From Ruegeria atlantica (GTDB lineage: Bacteria; Pseudomonadota; Alphaproteobacteria; Rhodobacterales; Rhodobacteraceae), in assembly GCF_001458195.1 (NCBI RefSeq), contig NZ_CYPU01000017.1:1-64000 (forward strand): DNA of 64,000 nt, given 5' to 3'. Every line of letters starts with the position of its first letter. The stretch's first letter is position 1. The position numbers were made by a program, and so were the translations under genes. The notes beneath the pieces were generated by a model. The model searched no databases and was not told the DNA's origin. It saw only the letters and a list, made by a program, of their open reading frames with translations. Below are positions 1-11,057 of the stretch, piece by piece.

Positions 1-175
1 ATCGCCGCCGCTCTGGTGGCCGTATACCACCCGTTCTCGCAAGCAGGGGATAGATCGACGACGAGCCTCGATCAAACAACCGACCGATCGAGCTCATCGA
101 CTCTCCGCGCTGCCAGCGATCCCAAATCTCTGCCTTCTGTTTCTCCGTAAAATAAATCCGACGACGATAAGCCAT
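1..175 (-). CDS. IS30-family transposase, 5' part (cut by window edge)
   Basis: The minus strand encodes the first 58 residues of a transposase that runs off the left edge. It begins MAYRRRIYFTEKQKAEIWDR, continues with a helix-turn-helix-like stretch (RGESMSSIGRLFDR) and reaches ARTGGIRPPERRR. This order (basic start, 'EIWxRW', HTH, 'L.RTGGI.PPxR') is what I know from the N-terminal DNA-binding part of IS30-family transposases; the DDE catalytic part lies outside the window. The ATG has GGAG about 8 nt upstream. Whether the full copy is intact cannot be judged here. Confidence 0.8.
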   Translation of the reverse strand, partial: MAYRRRIYFTEKQKAEIWDRWQRGESMSSIGRLFDRGSSSIYPLLARTGGIRPPERRR

Positions 176-236
176 ACCAACACTCCATCCTTGCTTCCAA
201 AGTGAAGTGTTGCGGCGATCCGTTGAGTCCGCCGCC
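1..236 (-). mobile_element. IS30-like insertion sequence, one end only
   Basis: This is the transposase start plus about 60 bp of non-coding sequence up to the neighbouring gene. The stretch 200-236 (reading GGCGGACTCAACGGATCGCC on the minus strand) sits where an IS30 terminal inverted repeat is expected. The other end is outside the window, so the inverted repeat, target duplication and exact boundary are not proven. The stop of the EamA gene lies only a few bases beyond. Confidence 0.55.
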
Positions 237-241
237 CAAAG

Positions 242-1177
242 CTAACTCTCAGGCTCCTTGCTGATCACGGTCGTCACAGTTCGAGTTGAGCGACTTTGAG
301 TGAGAGCAATCGCACCCAAAACTAGCGCGCAGGCCAACGCCTGAGCACCCGTGATTACTTCACCGAATGCAAGAACGCCAACAGCAAACATCGTGGGTAG
401 TTCAATACTTCCGACTACAGCAGTGCGCGTTGCCCCAATAATAGGCGAACAGATCGTGTAAATCAGTTGCGGAATAAGCGCGGTCACAAGGCCAAACCCG
501 ACAACCAGAAACCAGTCGCCCCCACCTTCTGGTAGGATTTCGCCGACCTCGGATGAAAGAATGAGAGGGGCAAGGCCAATGACCGACCCAAGCGAGACTG
601 ACGCCATTCTGGCTAAAGGCGCAATACGTGATAGGCGGTGCACGAGAACACATATGCCGAAGCCAAAACCGAAAGGTGCCGCTAATGAGACGAGAAGGAT
701 TGGAATTTGGTCCGGAGGCACCGATGCCGGAGAACCTGCGAATATCGCAGCAACAACGATCAATCCAGCCGCAATAAGGCTACGCCGTGTTGGTTGATCA
801 CCAAAAAGCGCCCATGCGATGGCAATCGTAAACACCGGATAGGTCATGTAGAGAACACCAACCGTCGATGCAGGAACAGTCTCAAGAGCAGTAACATAGC
901 CGACCCAGCCAAGGCCCATCACTGCGCCTGCAACCATACCCCAGATGATTTCCCGCCACTTTGAGTGATGCATTACAAGTGCGGGCAAAAGGACAACCGC
1001 TGCCAAGATGTACCGATAAAAGGCAACCGCATAGGGAGCGAGACCCTGATCGGTGAGCCCACGGCTAAAGTAGGGTACAAGGCCAAAACAAATGGATGCA
1101 AAAAGCACACCAACGACCGCAAGGGCATAGGGTATTGCGTTCCGCTTGGCTGAGGTTAGTTGGTTCATTGCTGACAA
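242..1177 (-). CDS. EamA/DMT-family transporter
   Basis: This is a 311-residue polytopic inner-membrane protein with about ten hydrophobic helices arranged as two repeats, as in drug/metabolite transporters with two EamA domains. The first repeat holds the motif region ASICFGLVPYFSRGL...APYAVAFYRY and the pattern LETVPASTVGVLYMTYPVF; the second holds TRTAVVGSIELPTMFAVGVLAFGE. Members export or import small metabolites such as amino acids, but the substrate cannot be read from sequence. Its 3' end touches the putative IS30 end, so the C-terminus should be checked against homologues for IS-caused change. An alternative start four codons downstream (MNQLTSAK) is possible. Confidence 0.85.
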   Translation of the reverse strand: MSAMNQLTSAKRNAIPYALAVVGVLFASICFGLVPYFSRGLTDQGLAPYAVAFYRYILAAVVLLPALVMHHSKWREIIWGMVAGAVMGLGWVGYVTALETVPASTVGVLYMTYPVFTIAIAWALFGDQPTRRSLIAAGLIVVAAIFAGSPASVPPDQIPILLVSLAAPFGFGFGICVLVHRLSRIAPLARMASVSLGSVIGLAPLILSSEVGEILPEGGGDWFLVVGFGLVTALIPQLIYTICSPIIGATRTAVVGSIELPTMFAVGVLAFGEVITGAQALACALVLGAIALTQSRSTRTVTTVISKEPES

Positions 1178-1208
1178 CTAACACGCTAAATTGCGGTTGA
1201 CATAGTCA

Positions 1209-1345
1209 AGACAAATGAACGGCAACTTCGTCCGCGTAGCGGTCATAGCGTCATTTTTCACCAGCGTCTGCTATCGCGTAAAGCGGTCATTGGAAGCAGA
1301 AAGTTCGGTTTTGCGTGACCGGACGACCGCTCAGCGGCGCTTAAC
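1209..1345. repeat. Degenerate intergenic repeat remnant
   Basis: This non-coding stretch between two minus-strand genes contains phrases such as 'gtccgcgtagcggtcat', 'cgtaaagcggtcattgg' and 'gaccgctcagcgg'. A similar but more decayed stretch ('ttttgtccgcagctcagtcgttgcc') lies at 2667-2710. I have seen such 'GTCCGCxxAGCGGTCATT' strings in Roseobacter intergenic DNA. It is called a repeat on that resemblance only. Confidence 0.35.
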
Positions 1346-1396
1346 TGTCATCTGAGAAAAACAGTCGGATGACTGTACCGAGCCCGAAGCGGACGT

Positions 1397-1954
1397 TCAA
1401 CTGACCTTTGGTCGCTGACGCATTCTCCTTATAGCGAACTCGGCTAGAGCAATCAGCAAGGTGGTATACACAATCGTAGAAAAGATAGACTTGCTCACCG
1501 ACGCCAAACTTGTCGCTGTAACCAGTGCTTCGGGAACGCCAAGACCGGCATTTAGCATCCAGACGATCAACCCATTCTCGGCATAGTCCGCGATTGCCGC
1601 AAGATAAGCTACAGCGGCAACGGCTCGATACCATCGAGCAGTCGAGCCAAAGGATTGCGACAACCAATAAAGCGAGCTGGCGCTCGAAATCGCCAATAGA
1701 GCCGGGTACATCGTGTCCAGTGGAATTTGCATGGTAAGATAAACTCGTCGCCCTTCTTCTCCGAGTGCGGAAATGAGTGCTAAGGCATCAGCGTAGGAAT
1801 AGCCGTTTGGTCGCATGTCGAATGCCCTAACCCCGGTGATCCGTTCAATATCTGCAAGCGAACCGAAGACCATAAGAAAGTAGACGAACATCGCGGCGCA
1901 CCAGAACAGCAGGATTCGTGAACCATGATGTGGGTAGGAAAGTGCGTTATTCAT
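1397..1954 (-). CDS. Hypothetical four-helix membrane protein
   Basis: The product has 185 residues and about four predicted transmembrane helices (roughly residues 14-33, 75-95, 108-130 and 152-172) and a basic C-terminal tail (RRMRQRPKVS). I do not recognise a named family. The start ATG is preceded by GGAG (minus-strand 'ttggagaaaatctATG'). It is divergent from the Crp/Fnr-like gene with about 95 bp between the starts, and a perfect 14-bp palindrome lies between them, so the regulator may control this gene. This is a context inference only. Confidence 0.6.
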   Translation of the reverse strand: MNNALSYPHHGSRILLFWCAAMFVYFLMVFGSLADIERITGVRAFDMRPNGYSYADALALISALGEEGRRVYLTMQIPLDTMYPALLAISSASSLYWLSQSFGSTARWYRAVAAVAYLAAIADYAENGLIVWMLNAGLGVPEALVTATSLASVSKSIFSTIVYTTLLIALAEFAIRRMRQRPKVS

Positions 1955-2009
1955 AGATTTTCTCCAACATTGACGATGCTGGACTATCAGTGCGCGGCCG
2001 GTTCAAGCA

Positions 2010-2023
2010 TTATCATTTGATAA
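2010..2023. promoter_or_regulatory. Palindrome TTATCA-TT-TGATAA in divergent intergenic region
   Basis: This is a perfect inverted repeat (six-base arms, two-base spacer) between the divergent membrane-protein gene and the Crp/Fnr-like regulator gene. Crp/Fnr proteins bind two-fold symmetric sites, so this is a reasonable operator candidate, although it is not the FNR consensus TTGAT-N4-ATCAA. Its role is inferred. Confidence 0.4.
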
Positions 2024-2050
2024 CGTGAGCTAGGGGCGCATGGAGTGGAA

Positions 2051-2611
2051 ATGCATCAGAAAACCATCGAAGAATTCATGATGGAACTCCCGGACAAAGA
2101 TCGGGAGACAATGGTAAATGCATTCGAAATACGTAACTGGCCAATCGGAAGTTACATGTCGAGCCAAGGTGAGCGAGACGAGAATGAGTATTTCCTACTA
2201 GGTGGACGTGCGCGAAGCGTAGTCACCGATGCCGAGGGTACGGAGGTAACCCTGAACTTGTACGCCGCTCCAATGGTGATAACGCCCAACATGGCCAGAA
2301 CGTCAGGTGGATGTTCGTTGGTGGATATTGAGATTTTGGATGACGCCGTTGCAGCGACAATGCCAGCTGCGCAGTTGATGGACCTAATGGTGAATTTCGA
2401 AAGCATATGCGAATGGGGTAATAACTTAATGCGCGAGGAGTTGACCCGCAAAGTCGGACGCGAATGGTGCCTTGCAGCTTTGAGCGCGCGGCAACGTTTA
2501 GAGTGGTTTCGAAAGGTACACCCGGGGTATGAAGCGCTGTTTGCCCATTTCCACATTGCTTCATACCTGGGAATGACGCCCGTCACATTGAGCAGAGCTC
2601 GTAACCGGTGA
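2051..2611 (+). CDS. Crp/Fnr-family transcriptional regulator-like protein
   Basis: The product has 186 residues from the ATG at 2051, chosen because GGAG lies 5 nt upstream; a GTG six bases earlier is in frame. The N-terminal part resembles a cyclic-nucleotide-binding beta barrel (WPIGSYMSSQGERDENEYFLLGGRARSV, then a second strand set to LNLYAAPMVI). A long helix region (MVNFESICEWGNNLMREELTRK) follows, and the C-terminus is a Crp-like HTH (FHIASYLGMTPVTLSRARNR). The HTH ends right after the recognition helix, so the winged part is minimal; this is common in this subfamily. No FNR-type cysteine cluster is present. The effector is unknown. Confidence 0.75.
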   Translation: MHQKTIEEFMMELPDKDRETMVNAFEIRNWPIGSYMSSQGERDENEYFLLGGRARSVVTDAEGTEVTLNLYAAPMVITPNMARTSGGCSLVDIEILDDAVAATMPAAQLMDLMVNFESICEWGNNLMREELTRKVGREWCLAALSARQRLEWFRKVHPGYEALFAHFHIASYLGMTPVTLSRARNR

Positions 2612-2854
2612 TTTCAGTCAAATATTCTTAGGCGAAGGCGGTCGTAGTTCGGAACCATTCACTTGCTGGGCAATGGCGGTTTTGTCCGCAGCTCAGTCGT
2701 TGCCCTGATTATGTCGAACGTCCGCTGATGGTAGAAACTGCCGTTTAAGTTCGAGTTACTTCATAGGTCCTGACCCTAGGCTTGGGCGGAGGTCGCCATC
2801 CTGGCGATTACCCAATTTGCATTATGGAACAGCGTTCTGACTGACGGAAGTGTA

Positions 2855-3052
2855 TCAGTCACGCCGCGATTGGAACAGAGAAGCGACAATTACAACGACG
2901 CCAATTGCTGCGAGAATGAAAGTCAGCGGTAAAAAGAAGCTTTCGTGCAGAACGCCGTTTGGGCCGACACCGCCATAAAACAGGTGCTCTGAAAGCCCAC
3001 TTAGTGCAGCAAAGAAAAGACTGACGATACCAAAAAGGCGAAGTCTGGTCAT
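2855..3052 (-). CDS. Small membrane protein, DUF3955-like
   Basis: The product has 65 residues and two hydrophobic helices with a central motif HLFYGGVGPNGVLHESFFLP. The 'FYG..D/PNGVLxESFFLP' pattern is what I associate with DUF3955 proteins, whose function is unknown. The longest open frame starts 12 codons upstream, but the ATG used here has a good Shine-Dalgarno (TAGGAGT, 7 nt spacing). It is flanked by non-coding DNA and is probably monocistronic. Confidence 0.6.
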   Translation of the reverse strand: MTRLRLFGIVSLFFAALSGLSEHLFYGGVGPNGVLHESFFLPLTFILAAIGVVVIVASLFQSRRD

Positions 3053-3175
3053 GTCAGGACTCCTAGGGGATGGACCAATAGTTAGCATCGTTTGTTTTGC
3101 CTGTGAATAGAGGGGCCTGGTTCTTCAAAACCTCGATTGCATCGCAATCCAGCCGCCGGTGCGTATAATGCAAAT

Positions 3176-3952
3176 ATGACCAGAGATATTGAAGCTAACG
3201 CTCAGACAATCGCTGATGCCCTGACCTCTGCCCAGCAGATATCTAAACTGTCTTCAGAGGCAGAACAGCTGACGCTGGATGAAGCATATTCGATTGCGAG
3301 TCGTGTCCGAGAACTTCAGGGCAAAAAGAGAGTTGGCCGAAAGGTTGGCTTCACGAACCGCACGATTTGGCCTGTTTACGGTGTGGATCAACCCATTTGG
3401 GGAGCGGTTCACTCAGATGGGCTGTTTTCGACTGATCAGCCGGTAAATTTGGCAAGGTATTCAGAACCGAGGATTGAACCAGAAATTGTATTGGGCCTTG
3501 GCTGTGCACCAACAGCTGAAATGAACAATGAGCAGTTGGCAGGTTGCGTGGAGTGGGTCGCTCCAGGATTTGAAATCGTCCAATCGATTTATCCCAACTG
3601 GAAATTCTCAGTCGAGGACTCAATAGCAGCACAAGGATTGCACGGCTGCCTTGTTCTTGGCGACAAAATCGCGGCGACGCATGATATCTTGACCGGCTTG
3701 GCGGAGGTGCCAGTAGCATTGTTCAAGGGCGCCGAGGCCATCGAGTCCGGCAAAGGTGAAAACGCGCTTGGAGGCCCAATCGAAGTCCTGGCTCATCTTG
3801 TGTCTCTGCTCTCTGACGCCGACCAGCTTCAGGGAGGCGAACTAGTCACAACTGGCACATTGACAGACGCATGGCCAGTGTCTCCGGGTGAAGAATGGTC
3901 AGCTGGTTTTGGTGGCGTGATGGACACCGAGCTATCGGTACGATTTACATGA
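3176..3952 (+). CDS. Fumarylacetoacetate hydrolase / 2-keto-4-pentenoate hydratase family protein
   Basis: The product has 258 residues from the ATG at 3176; a TTG 39 nt upstream is in frame but less likely. The C-terminal two thirds match the FAH/MhpD fold: the metal-ligand motif is seen in RIEPEIVLGLG, followed by GFEIVQSIYP and a final GGELVTTGTLTDAWPVSPGEEW, close to the family's 'GDLVLTGT...' segment. MhpD-type enzymes hydrate 2-keto-4-pentenoate in aromatic meta-cleavage pathways; related members decarboxylate 4-oxalocrotonate. No other aromatic catabolism gene is next to it, so the substrate is open. Confidence 0.8.
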   Translation: MTRDIEANAQTIADALTSAQQISKLSSEAEQLTLDEAYSIASRVRELQGKKRVGRKVGFTNRTIWPVYGVDQPIWGAVHSDGLFSTDQPVNLARYSEPRIEPEIVLGLGCAPTAEMNNEQLAGCVEWVAPGFEIVQSIYPNWKFSVEDSIAAQGLHGCLVLGDKIAATHDILTGLAEVPVALFKGAEAIESGKGENALGGPIEVLAHLVSLLSDADQLQGGELVTTGTLTDAWPVSPGEEWSAGFGGVMDTELSVRFT

Positions 3953-4060
3953 GGCTTTGGTAGAGTGGTGACGCCGACTGCACCAAAGAAAAGTTACTCT
4001 CAATAGCTGACCATGATGGTCTTCCACTGATTTCACCAATTCTGGAATGCAAATTATACG

Positions 4061-4495
4061 ATGCTATCCAAATCTGATTACATGTTGTTTCTCAGGCACC
4101 CCGCCTGGCTATGGATCAAGAAGCATGCCAGGCATCTGTTGCCGCCGATTGACCCTTCATTGCAAGCACGCTTTGACGAGGGGCACGCGTTTGAGCCCTA
4201 CGCGGAAGAGCTATTTGGTGATCTCGTTCGCCTCGGTTTTTCAGATTTTTCAGAATACCAGGCTCTGCCCGCGCGCACTTTGGAAACCTGGAGGAACGGT
4301 GCAAACGCCGTGGCGCAGGGACGCTATGAAGATGGAACCATAACTTGCATCTCCGACATCGTGAGCCGCAGTGGCGATGGGTACGTTCTGACAGAGATCA
4401 AGAGCGGAACTTCCGCAAAGCCCGAACATACTTTTGATCTCGCATTCCAGCGTGTCGTGCTTGAAGCAGCCGGGTTTCCCATTACGCGTTCCTGA
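4061..4495 (+). pseudogene. Truncated Cas4-like nuclease domain of a DUF2779 protein
   Basis: The 144-residue open frame opens with LSKSDYMLFLRHPAWLWIKK, the characteristic start of DUF2779-type proteins, and contains a PD-(D/E)XK core: D in ISDIVSRSGDG, the ExK pair in LTEIKSG, and the QxxV motif in AFQRVVLEAAG. The usual protein is several hundred residues long; here it ends within ITRS at a TGA created at the junction with a methyltransferase fragment in another frame. The catalytic core is present but the DUF2779 domain is lost, so I call it a pseudogene. A short active nuclease cannot be ruled out. Confidence 0.7.
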
Positions 4496-6891
4496 AGTTG
4501 AAGAAGGCCAAGTTTCTCGCCGGACAAGCACCGCTGTCTGATCCGATCAGCAGCGCAAATGAGTTTGATGAACTCATTGCTGACGTCGAGATTGATCCAC
4601 TGACCCGAGCTCTTTTAGCACTGCAAGAAGTAGAGATCACACTTGGCCGGGCAAAACTGTCTGATCCGATTTCCGCAGATGAGATCAGAGCGCGCAAGGT
4701 GAATGAAGACCCGGGCCTTCCCCTCGGCTTCTTCGACGCGCAAATCCGCTGCGGCGATGCTTTGCTGGGGGTGTTCGACCTGACGGTGCTGGAGGAAGGG
4801 ATTCCCGATGCCGCCTTTAAGCCGCTGACCGGCGACGATAGGGATACGGCGCGCTACTACTTGCAAGCCAACCGCGCAGCGACATCTGGGCAAGGTGGTT
4901 TCGATTTTGGCACCGGGCAAGCAGCAATGCCCGAGATGAAGCCGATGGCGCTCGATTTCTCGGGATTCCGCGATCTGCCCTAGGATACGGTGGAGCAGAT
5001 CGGGGCCAAGGCCAAACGGTTCAGGGAACTGCGCAAGAAGCAGGGCTTCGTGCGGGCGACGGCGGCGGCGAACCTCTATGTCGCGGCCTTCTTACTGCCC
5101 AAGGTGGTTGGCGCACCCGTTGGCCCCTCGGCTCGCACGGTGCCGACGACCGAGGAGCTGTGGATGGCCCTCAATCAGGGTAAGATGCGGCAGGCGATGG
5201 TGGACGCCCCAAAGGCAGCGCGCCGCGCCCGCGCCTTTCACTGGCCGTTGGAGTTCCCGGACATCATGCAGCACGGTGGGTTCGACGTGGTGCTGGGCAA
5301 CCCGCCGTGTGAGGTAATGCAGCTTTCAGAACGCGAATTCTTCGCATCACGAGCACCCGATATCGCGACCTTGAAAGGCGTGAAGCGAAAAGCCGCAATC
5401 CAAAAACTCAAGGTCGCACAGCCGCAACTTTTTGCCTCTTATGAAGAAACAAAGAGAAACCATGATTCTTCTAACGAATTTGCTCGATCATCCAACCGCT
5501 TCGAGTTGACCGCGACTGGGAAGATGAACACTTACTCTCTGTTTTGTGAGCTTGCAGCAAATCTTGTCAGCGGCGAGGGGAGAGTGGGCATCATAGTTCC
5601 AACCGGCATAGCGACGGCAGATACGAACAAAGCTTTTTTCGCGCGGAACATATCCGATGGCCGTGTCATCTCGGTCCTTTCATTCTACGAAACAAGGTAC
5701 TGGTTCACGCAAACGGATGACAAAAACTCATTTTGTCTGCTCACCTTGGGCCGCAATCTCGGCAGGGTTAAGTTTGTTTTCGATGCCAAGCCGATTTCTG
5801 ATTTGAACGATGACAGGAGAGTATTCGAGCTGAGTGGAGATGACATTTCTAGGCTCAACCCACTCACTCGTACTGCCTCCGTCTTCAAATCCCGGATAGA
5901 CGCCGAAATCACGGCGGAGGTGTACAAAAAGATCCCCGTTTTAGCCCATGGTGGTTCTGACAAATGGAACGTTCAGATGTCACAGGGGCTATTCAATATG
6001 ACTTCCGACAGCGGCCTCTTCTTGGAGCTACCCTCTCCAAAGACCGATGAGGTGTTTGAAATTCATAAGTCGAAGGGGTGGGTTCCTCTATATGAAGCCA
6101 AAATGATGCATCAGTATAACCACAGATGGAGCTCTGCGGTCGGTAGTGCGTCGGACGACATCGAGTCTTCAGAAGCTAAGGGGCCCTGCACTGAAGTCCT
6201 GCCCCGCTATATTGTTGAAGAAAAGGAGGTCAACAAAATTACGATAGATTTGCATTGGAAGCGTCCATGGTCAATTTCCTGGCGTCGAAATGCCAGAAAT
6301 TCAGACGAGCGCACGATCATTTGCTGCGCACTACCGGAAAGCTTTGGGATTGGCGACAGTTTATTTTGCTTGGCCCCCAAAGAGACCGGATCAAAATCGG
6401 CGGCACTGTTAGCAAACCTCAATTCGCTTCCTCTTGACTACCTAGCACGACAAAAGGTCAGCGGCGTAAATGTAAGTTTTTATTTTGTCGATCAGTTCCC
6501 AATACTGCCTCCCTCATTCTACACCGAACCCCGCCTTGCTTTCATCACCCCAAAGGTGCTGGAACTCACCTACACCTCGCATAGCCTCGCCCCCTTCGCC
6601 CGCGATCTGGGACATGACGGCCCGCCCTTCGCCTGGGACGAGGACCGCCGCGCGCTGCTGCGCGCCGATCTCGACGCCTTCTACGCCCGCGCCTACGGCC
6701 TGACCCGCGATGAGCTGCGCTACATCCTCGACCCCGCCGACGTGAAGGGCCCCGACTACCCCTCGGAAACCTTCCGCGTCCTCAAGGAAAAGGAAATCCG
6801 CCAACACGGCGAATACCGCACCCGCCGCCTCGTCCTAGAAGCCTGGGACCGGATGGAGGCCAACGGCGACTTCAGCGCGATAGGGATGTAG
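4465..6891 (+). pseudogene. Eco57I-class DNA adenine methyltransferase, 3' fragment with in-frame stop
   Basis: A single reading frame from 4465 to 6891 is broken only by TAG at 4981-4983 (...GFRDLP*DTVEQIGAK...), where GAG would be a one-base reversion. It matches the rear half of large Eco57I/PglX/DrmMI-like restriction-modification methylases: RCGDALLGVFDLTVLEEGIPDAAFKP, the target motif IV region FDVVLGNPPC (NPPC instead of NPPW/F/Y at about 5299), GRVGIIVPTGIATADTNKAFF, and the C-terminus LDPADVKGPDYPSETFRVLKEKE. The SAM-binding motif I region (DPACGSG) is absent because the 5' half was deleted; the frame has no own start and joins the DUF2779 fragment near 4465-4480. The downstream 633-residue piece can start at GTG 4990. 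Next gene begins 3 nt after the stop. Confidence 0.8.
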
Positions 6892-6894
6892 AGG

Positions 6895-7599
6895 ATGGAA
6901 TTCTTGCTGGCCGCGTTGTTCGTCCTCGCTTTGCTGGTCTTTTTGCTCTGGCTCTTGCTGGCGCTAATCCTCAGCGGGGCGCGCCTGATCGGTTGGGACA
7001 CCAATATCTCGTTTGAGCGCGCAGGACGCTTCATCGGACAGCGCAACGTGCCAGGCATTTCACCGATCCTGCGGTTCTTTGCAGAAAGAAAGGCGGAACG
7101 GGAAAGACGCGAGGTGGAAGCGCAACGCAAAAGAGCCGAGGTCGAAGCCCGCGCGCGTGCAGAGCGCGACAGAGCGCAGAAGGAACATGATGAGCTGGTC
7201 GAACGGCCAATCCCCCCAGACATCAAGCGGGATATGCGCGCATTTCTGGATGGCTCGTTCGTTGGTGAAGACCGCTCGCCGTTGGCCTATGTCGGATACA
7301 GGGTTGGAAAGACACGTGGGCTTGCTAGCCGTGAAAGGCAAAGGCGTCTGGATGTCTGTTTCCGGATCGAGATCCCTTCTGACCTTGATCCAAAATACCA
7401 GGGATGGGGCGCACCTGCGACATACCAACGGTTCCGTTCAATTGAGAAGCATCTGAAAATGTTGGCCGATTTGCGGCGAGGTCGAAACAACCAACGGTTT
7501 GCTGTTGCGGATTGGGAAGAAGACCGCCAGTGGTTTCTGCGCGAGTACCGCGAATTGGCCGGGTTGTTGCAGCGCCACCCTCCACGGCGTTACTGGTGA
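6895..7599 (+). CDS. Membrane-anchored coiled-coil protein of unknown function
   Basis: The product has 234 residues. Residues 2-27 are a strong hydrophobic anchor, residues about 60-105 form a highly charged coiled coil (AERKAERERREVEAQRKRAEVEARARAERDR), and a globular C-terminal half contains YVGYRVGKTRGLASRERQRRLDVCFR and a basic end (RHPPRRYW). The 'VGYRVGKTxGL...RR..L' stretch recurs in my memory in proteins near restriction-type genes, but I cannot name the family. It starts 3 nt after the methyltransferase remnant and ends 9 nt before the HNH gene, so the three were one operon. Confidence 0.6.
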   Translation: MEFLLAALFVLALLVFLLWLLLALILSGARLIGWDTNISFERAGRFIGQRNVPGISPILRFFAERKAERERREVEAQRKRAEVEARARAERDRAQKEHDELVERPIPPDIKRDMRAFLDGSFVGEDRSPLAYVGYRVGKTRGLASRERQRRLDVCFRIEIPSDLDPKYQGWGAPATYQRFRSIEKHLKMLADLRRGRNNQRFAVADWEEDRQWFLREYRELAGLLQRHPPRRYW

Positions 7600-7608
7600 A
7601 GGATAGCT

Positions 7609-8370
7609 ATGGCAATTGAGTCTCCCCAATCCTTTGTAACTTACTCCGCCAGCGAACAAGCGGCGTGGCAGAACGGCTTCCGCAAGAATCTCGGCCAAGA
7701 AAATGGATGGGCGGCTTTCGGATCGACAACAGCGAAAGGAACGATTTTTCTAGCGTCGGGCAGTGATAACGGATCCTGGTATGTCGCAATCGACCACCCA
7801 GGCGTTGTCGCGGAGCTTCCGTTTCCAAAAGCTTGCGTCACACACCCCGGTATCGCCGCCTACAGCGCCGCACACATGTCCGAGCTGTATCCAGTGCTAA
7901 CACGTATTTATGAGCTGTCCGTGAGCCTGCCAGACGGCCCTCTGGAGGAGTTTCAGGCTGCAACCGATGGTTTGCCGGAGAAAACCGAAGCAGAGCGGTT
8001 GGTCAAGCAGCGCATTGGTCAGGATATTTTCAGAAATCGTTTAATCTCTTATTGGCAGGGTCGCTGCCCGATTTCGGACATTTCTGACACTGAGCTCCTT
8101 AGAGCCTCACACATTAAGCCGTGGAAAGACTGCGAAACTGATGCTGAGCGGTTGGACGTCCACAACGGAATTTTGCTGTCAGCATTATGGGACGCAGCAT
8201 TCGACAAGGGTCTGGTGACTTTCAAGGACGACGGGACACCTGAGTTTTCGAGTAAACTGTCCGCGCCGGCAATGAGCTCGTTGTCCGGACATTCCAAGCG
8301 GATCTCTGGTCTAACTGCTGGGCACAAGGAGAACCTGATCTGGCATCGAGATCAGGTGTTCAATCCTTGA
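7609..8370 (+). CDS. HNH endonuclease
   Basis: The product has 253 residues and AAGGA 6 nt before the ATG. The C-terminal domain is an HNH nuclease of the HNH_2 type: after the strand CPISDISDTELLRASHIKPWKDC comes the second motif DVHNGILLSALWDAAFDKGLVTF, giving the metal-binding H of SHIKPW and the N/H pair of HNG. The N-terminal 120 residues (GNGWAAFGS..., HPGIAAYSAAHMSELYPVL) have no assignment. Position directly behind a methyltransferase remnant suggests it was the restriction component of a defence system, or it acts alone. It appears intact. Confidence 0.8.
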   Translation: MAIESPQSFVTYSASEQAAWQNGFRKNLGQENGWAAFGSTTAKGTIFLASGSDNGSWYVAIDHPGVVAELPFPKACVTHPGIAAYSAAHMSELYPVLTRIYELSVSLPDGPLEEFQAATDGLPEKTEAERLVKQRIGQDIFRNRLISYWQGRCPISDISDTELLRASHIKPWKDCETDAERLDVHNGILLSALWDAAFDKGLVTFKDDGTPEFSSKLSAPAMSSLSGHSKRISGLTAGHKENLIWHRDQVFNP

Positions 8371-8514
8371 GAAATTAAAATCTATCCTTCAACACCCGCA
8401 TAAGACGATTTACTCACTTTTCTCTGCACCATTATCGCGAAACAATGCAGACTTATGGGCAAATCGTGCAATCTTATGGGGTGCGTGAAGGTTTGTGCGC
8501 TCCCCTACAATATC

Positions 8515-10992
<2,478 letters not shown>

Positions 10993-11057
10993 CTACCCCA
11001 ACATTTTGTGTCGGTCTTGCGTGATTTAGTTTCTTTCGGCAGCTGACTGCCGAATCC

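Noticed and set aside
8371..8514. Near-repeat 'gcagacttatggg' / 'gcaatcttatggg' behind gyrB as a CRISPR or att site
   Set aside because: There are only two short imperfect copies, with no array spacing and no adjacent integrase or tRNA.
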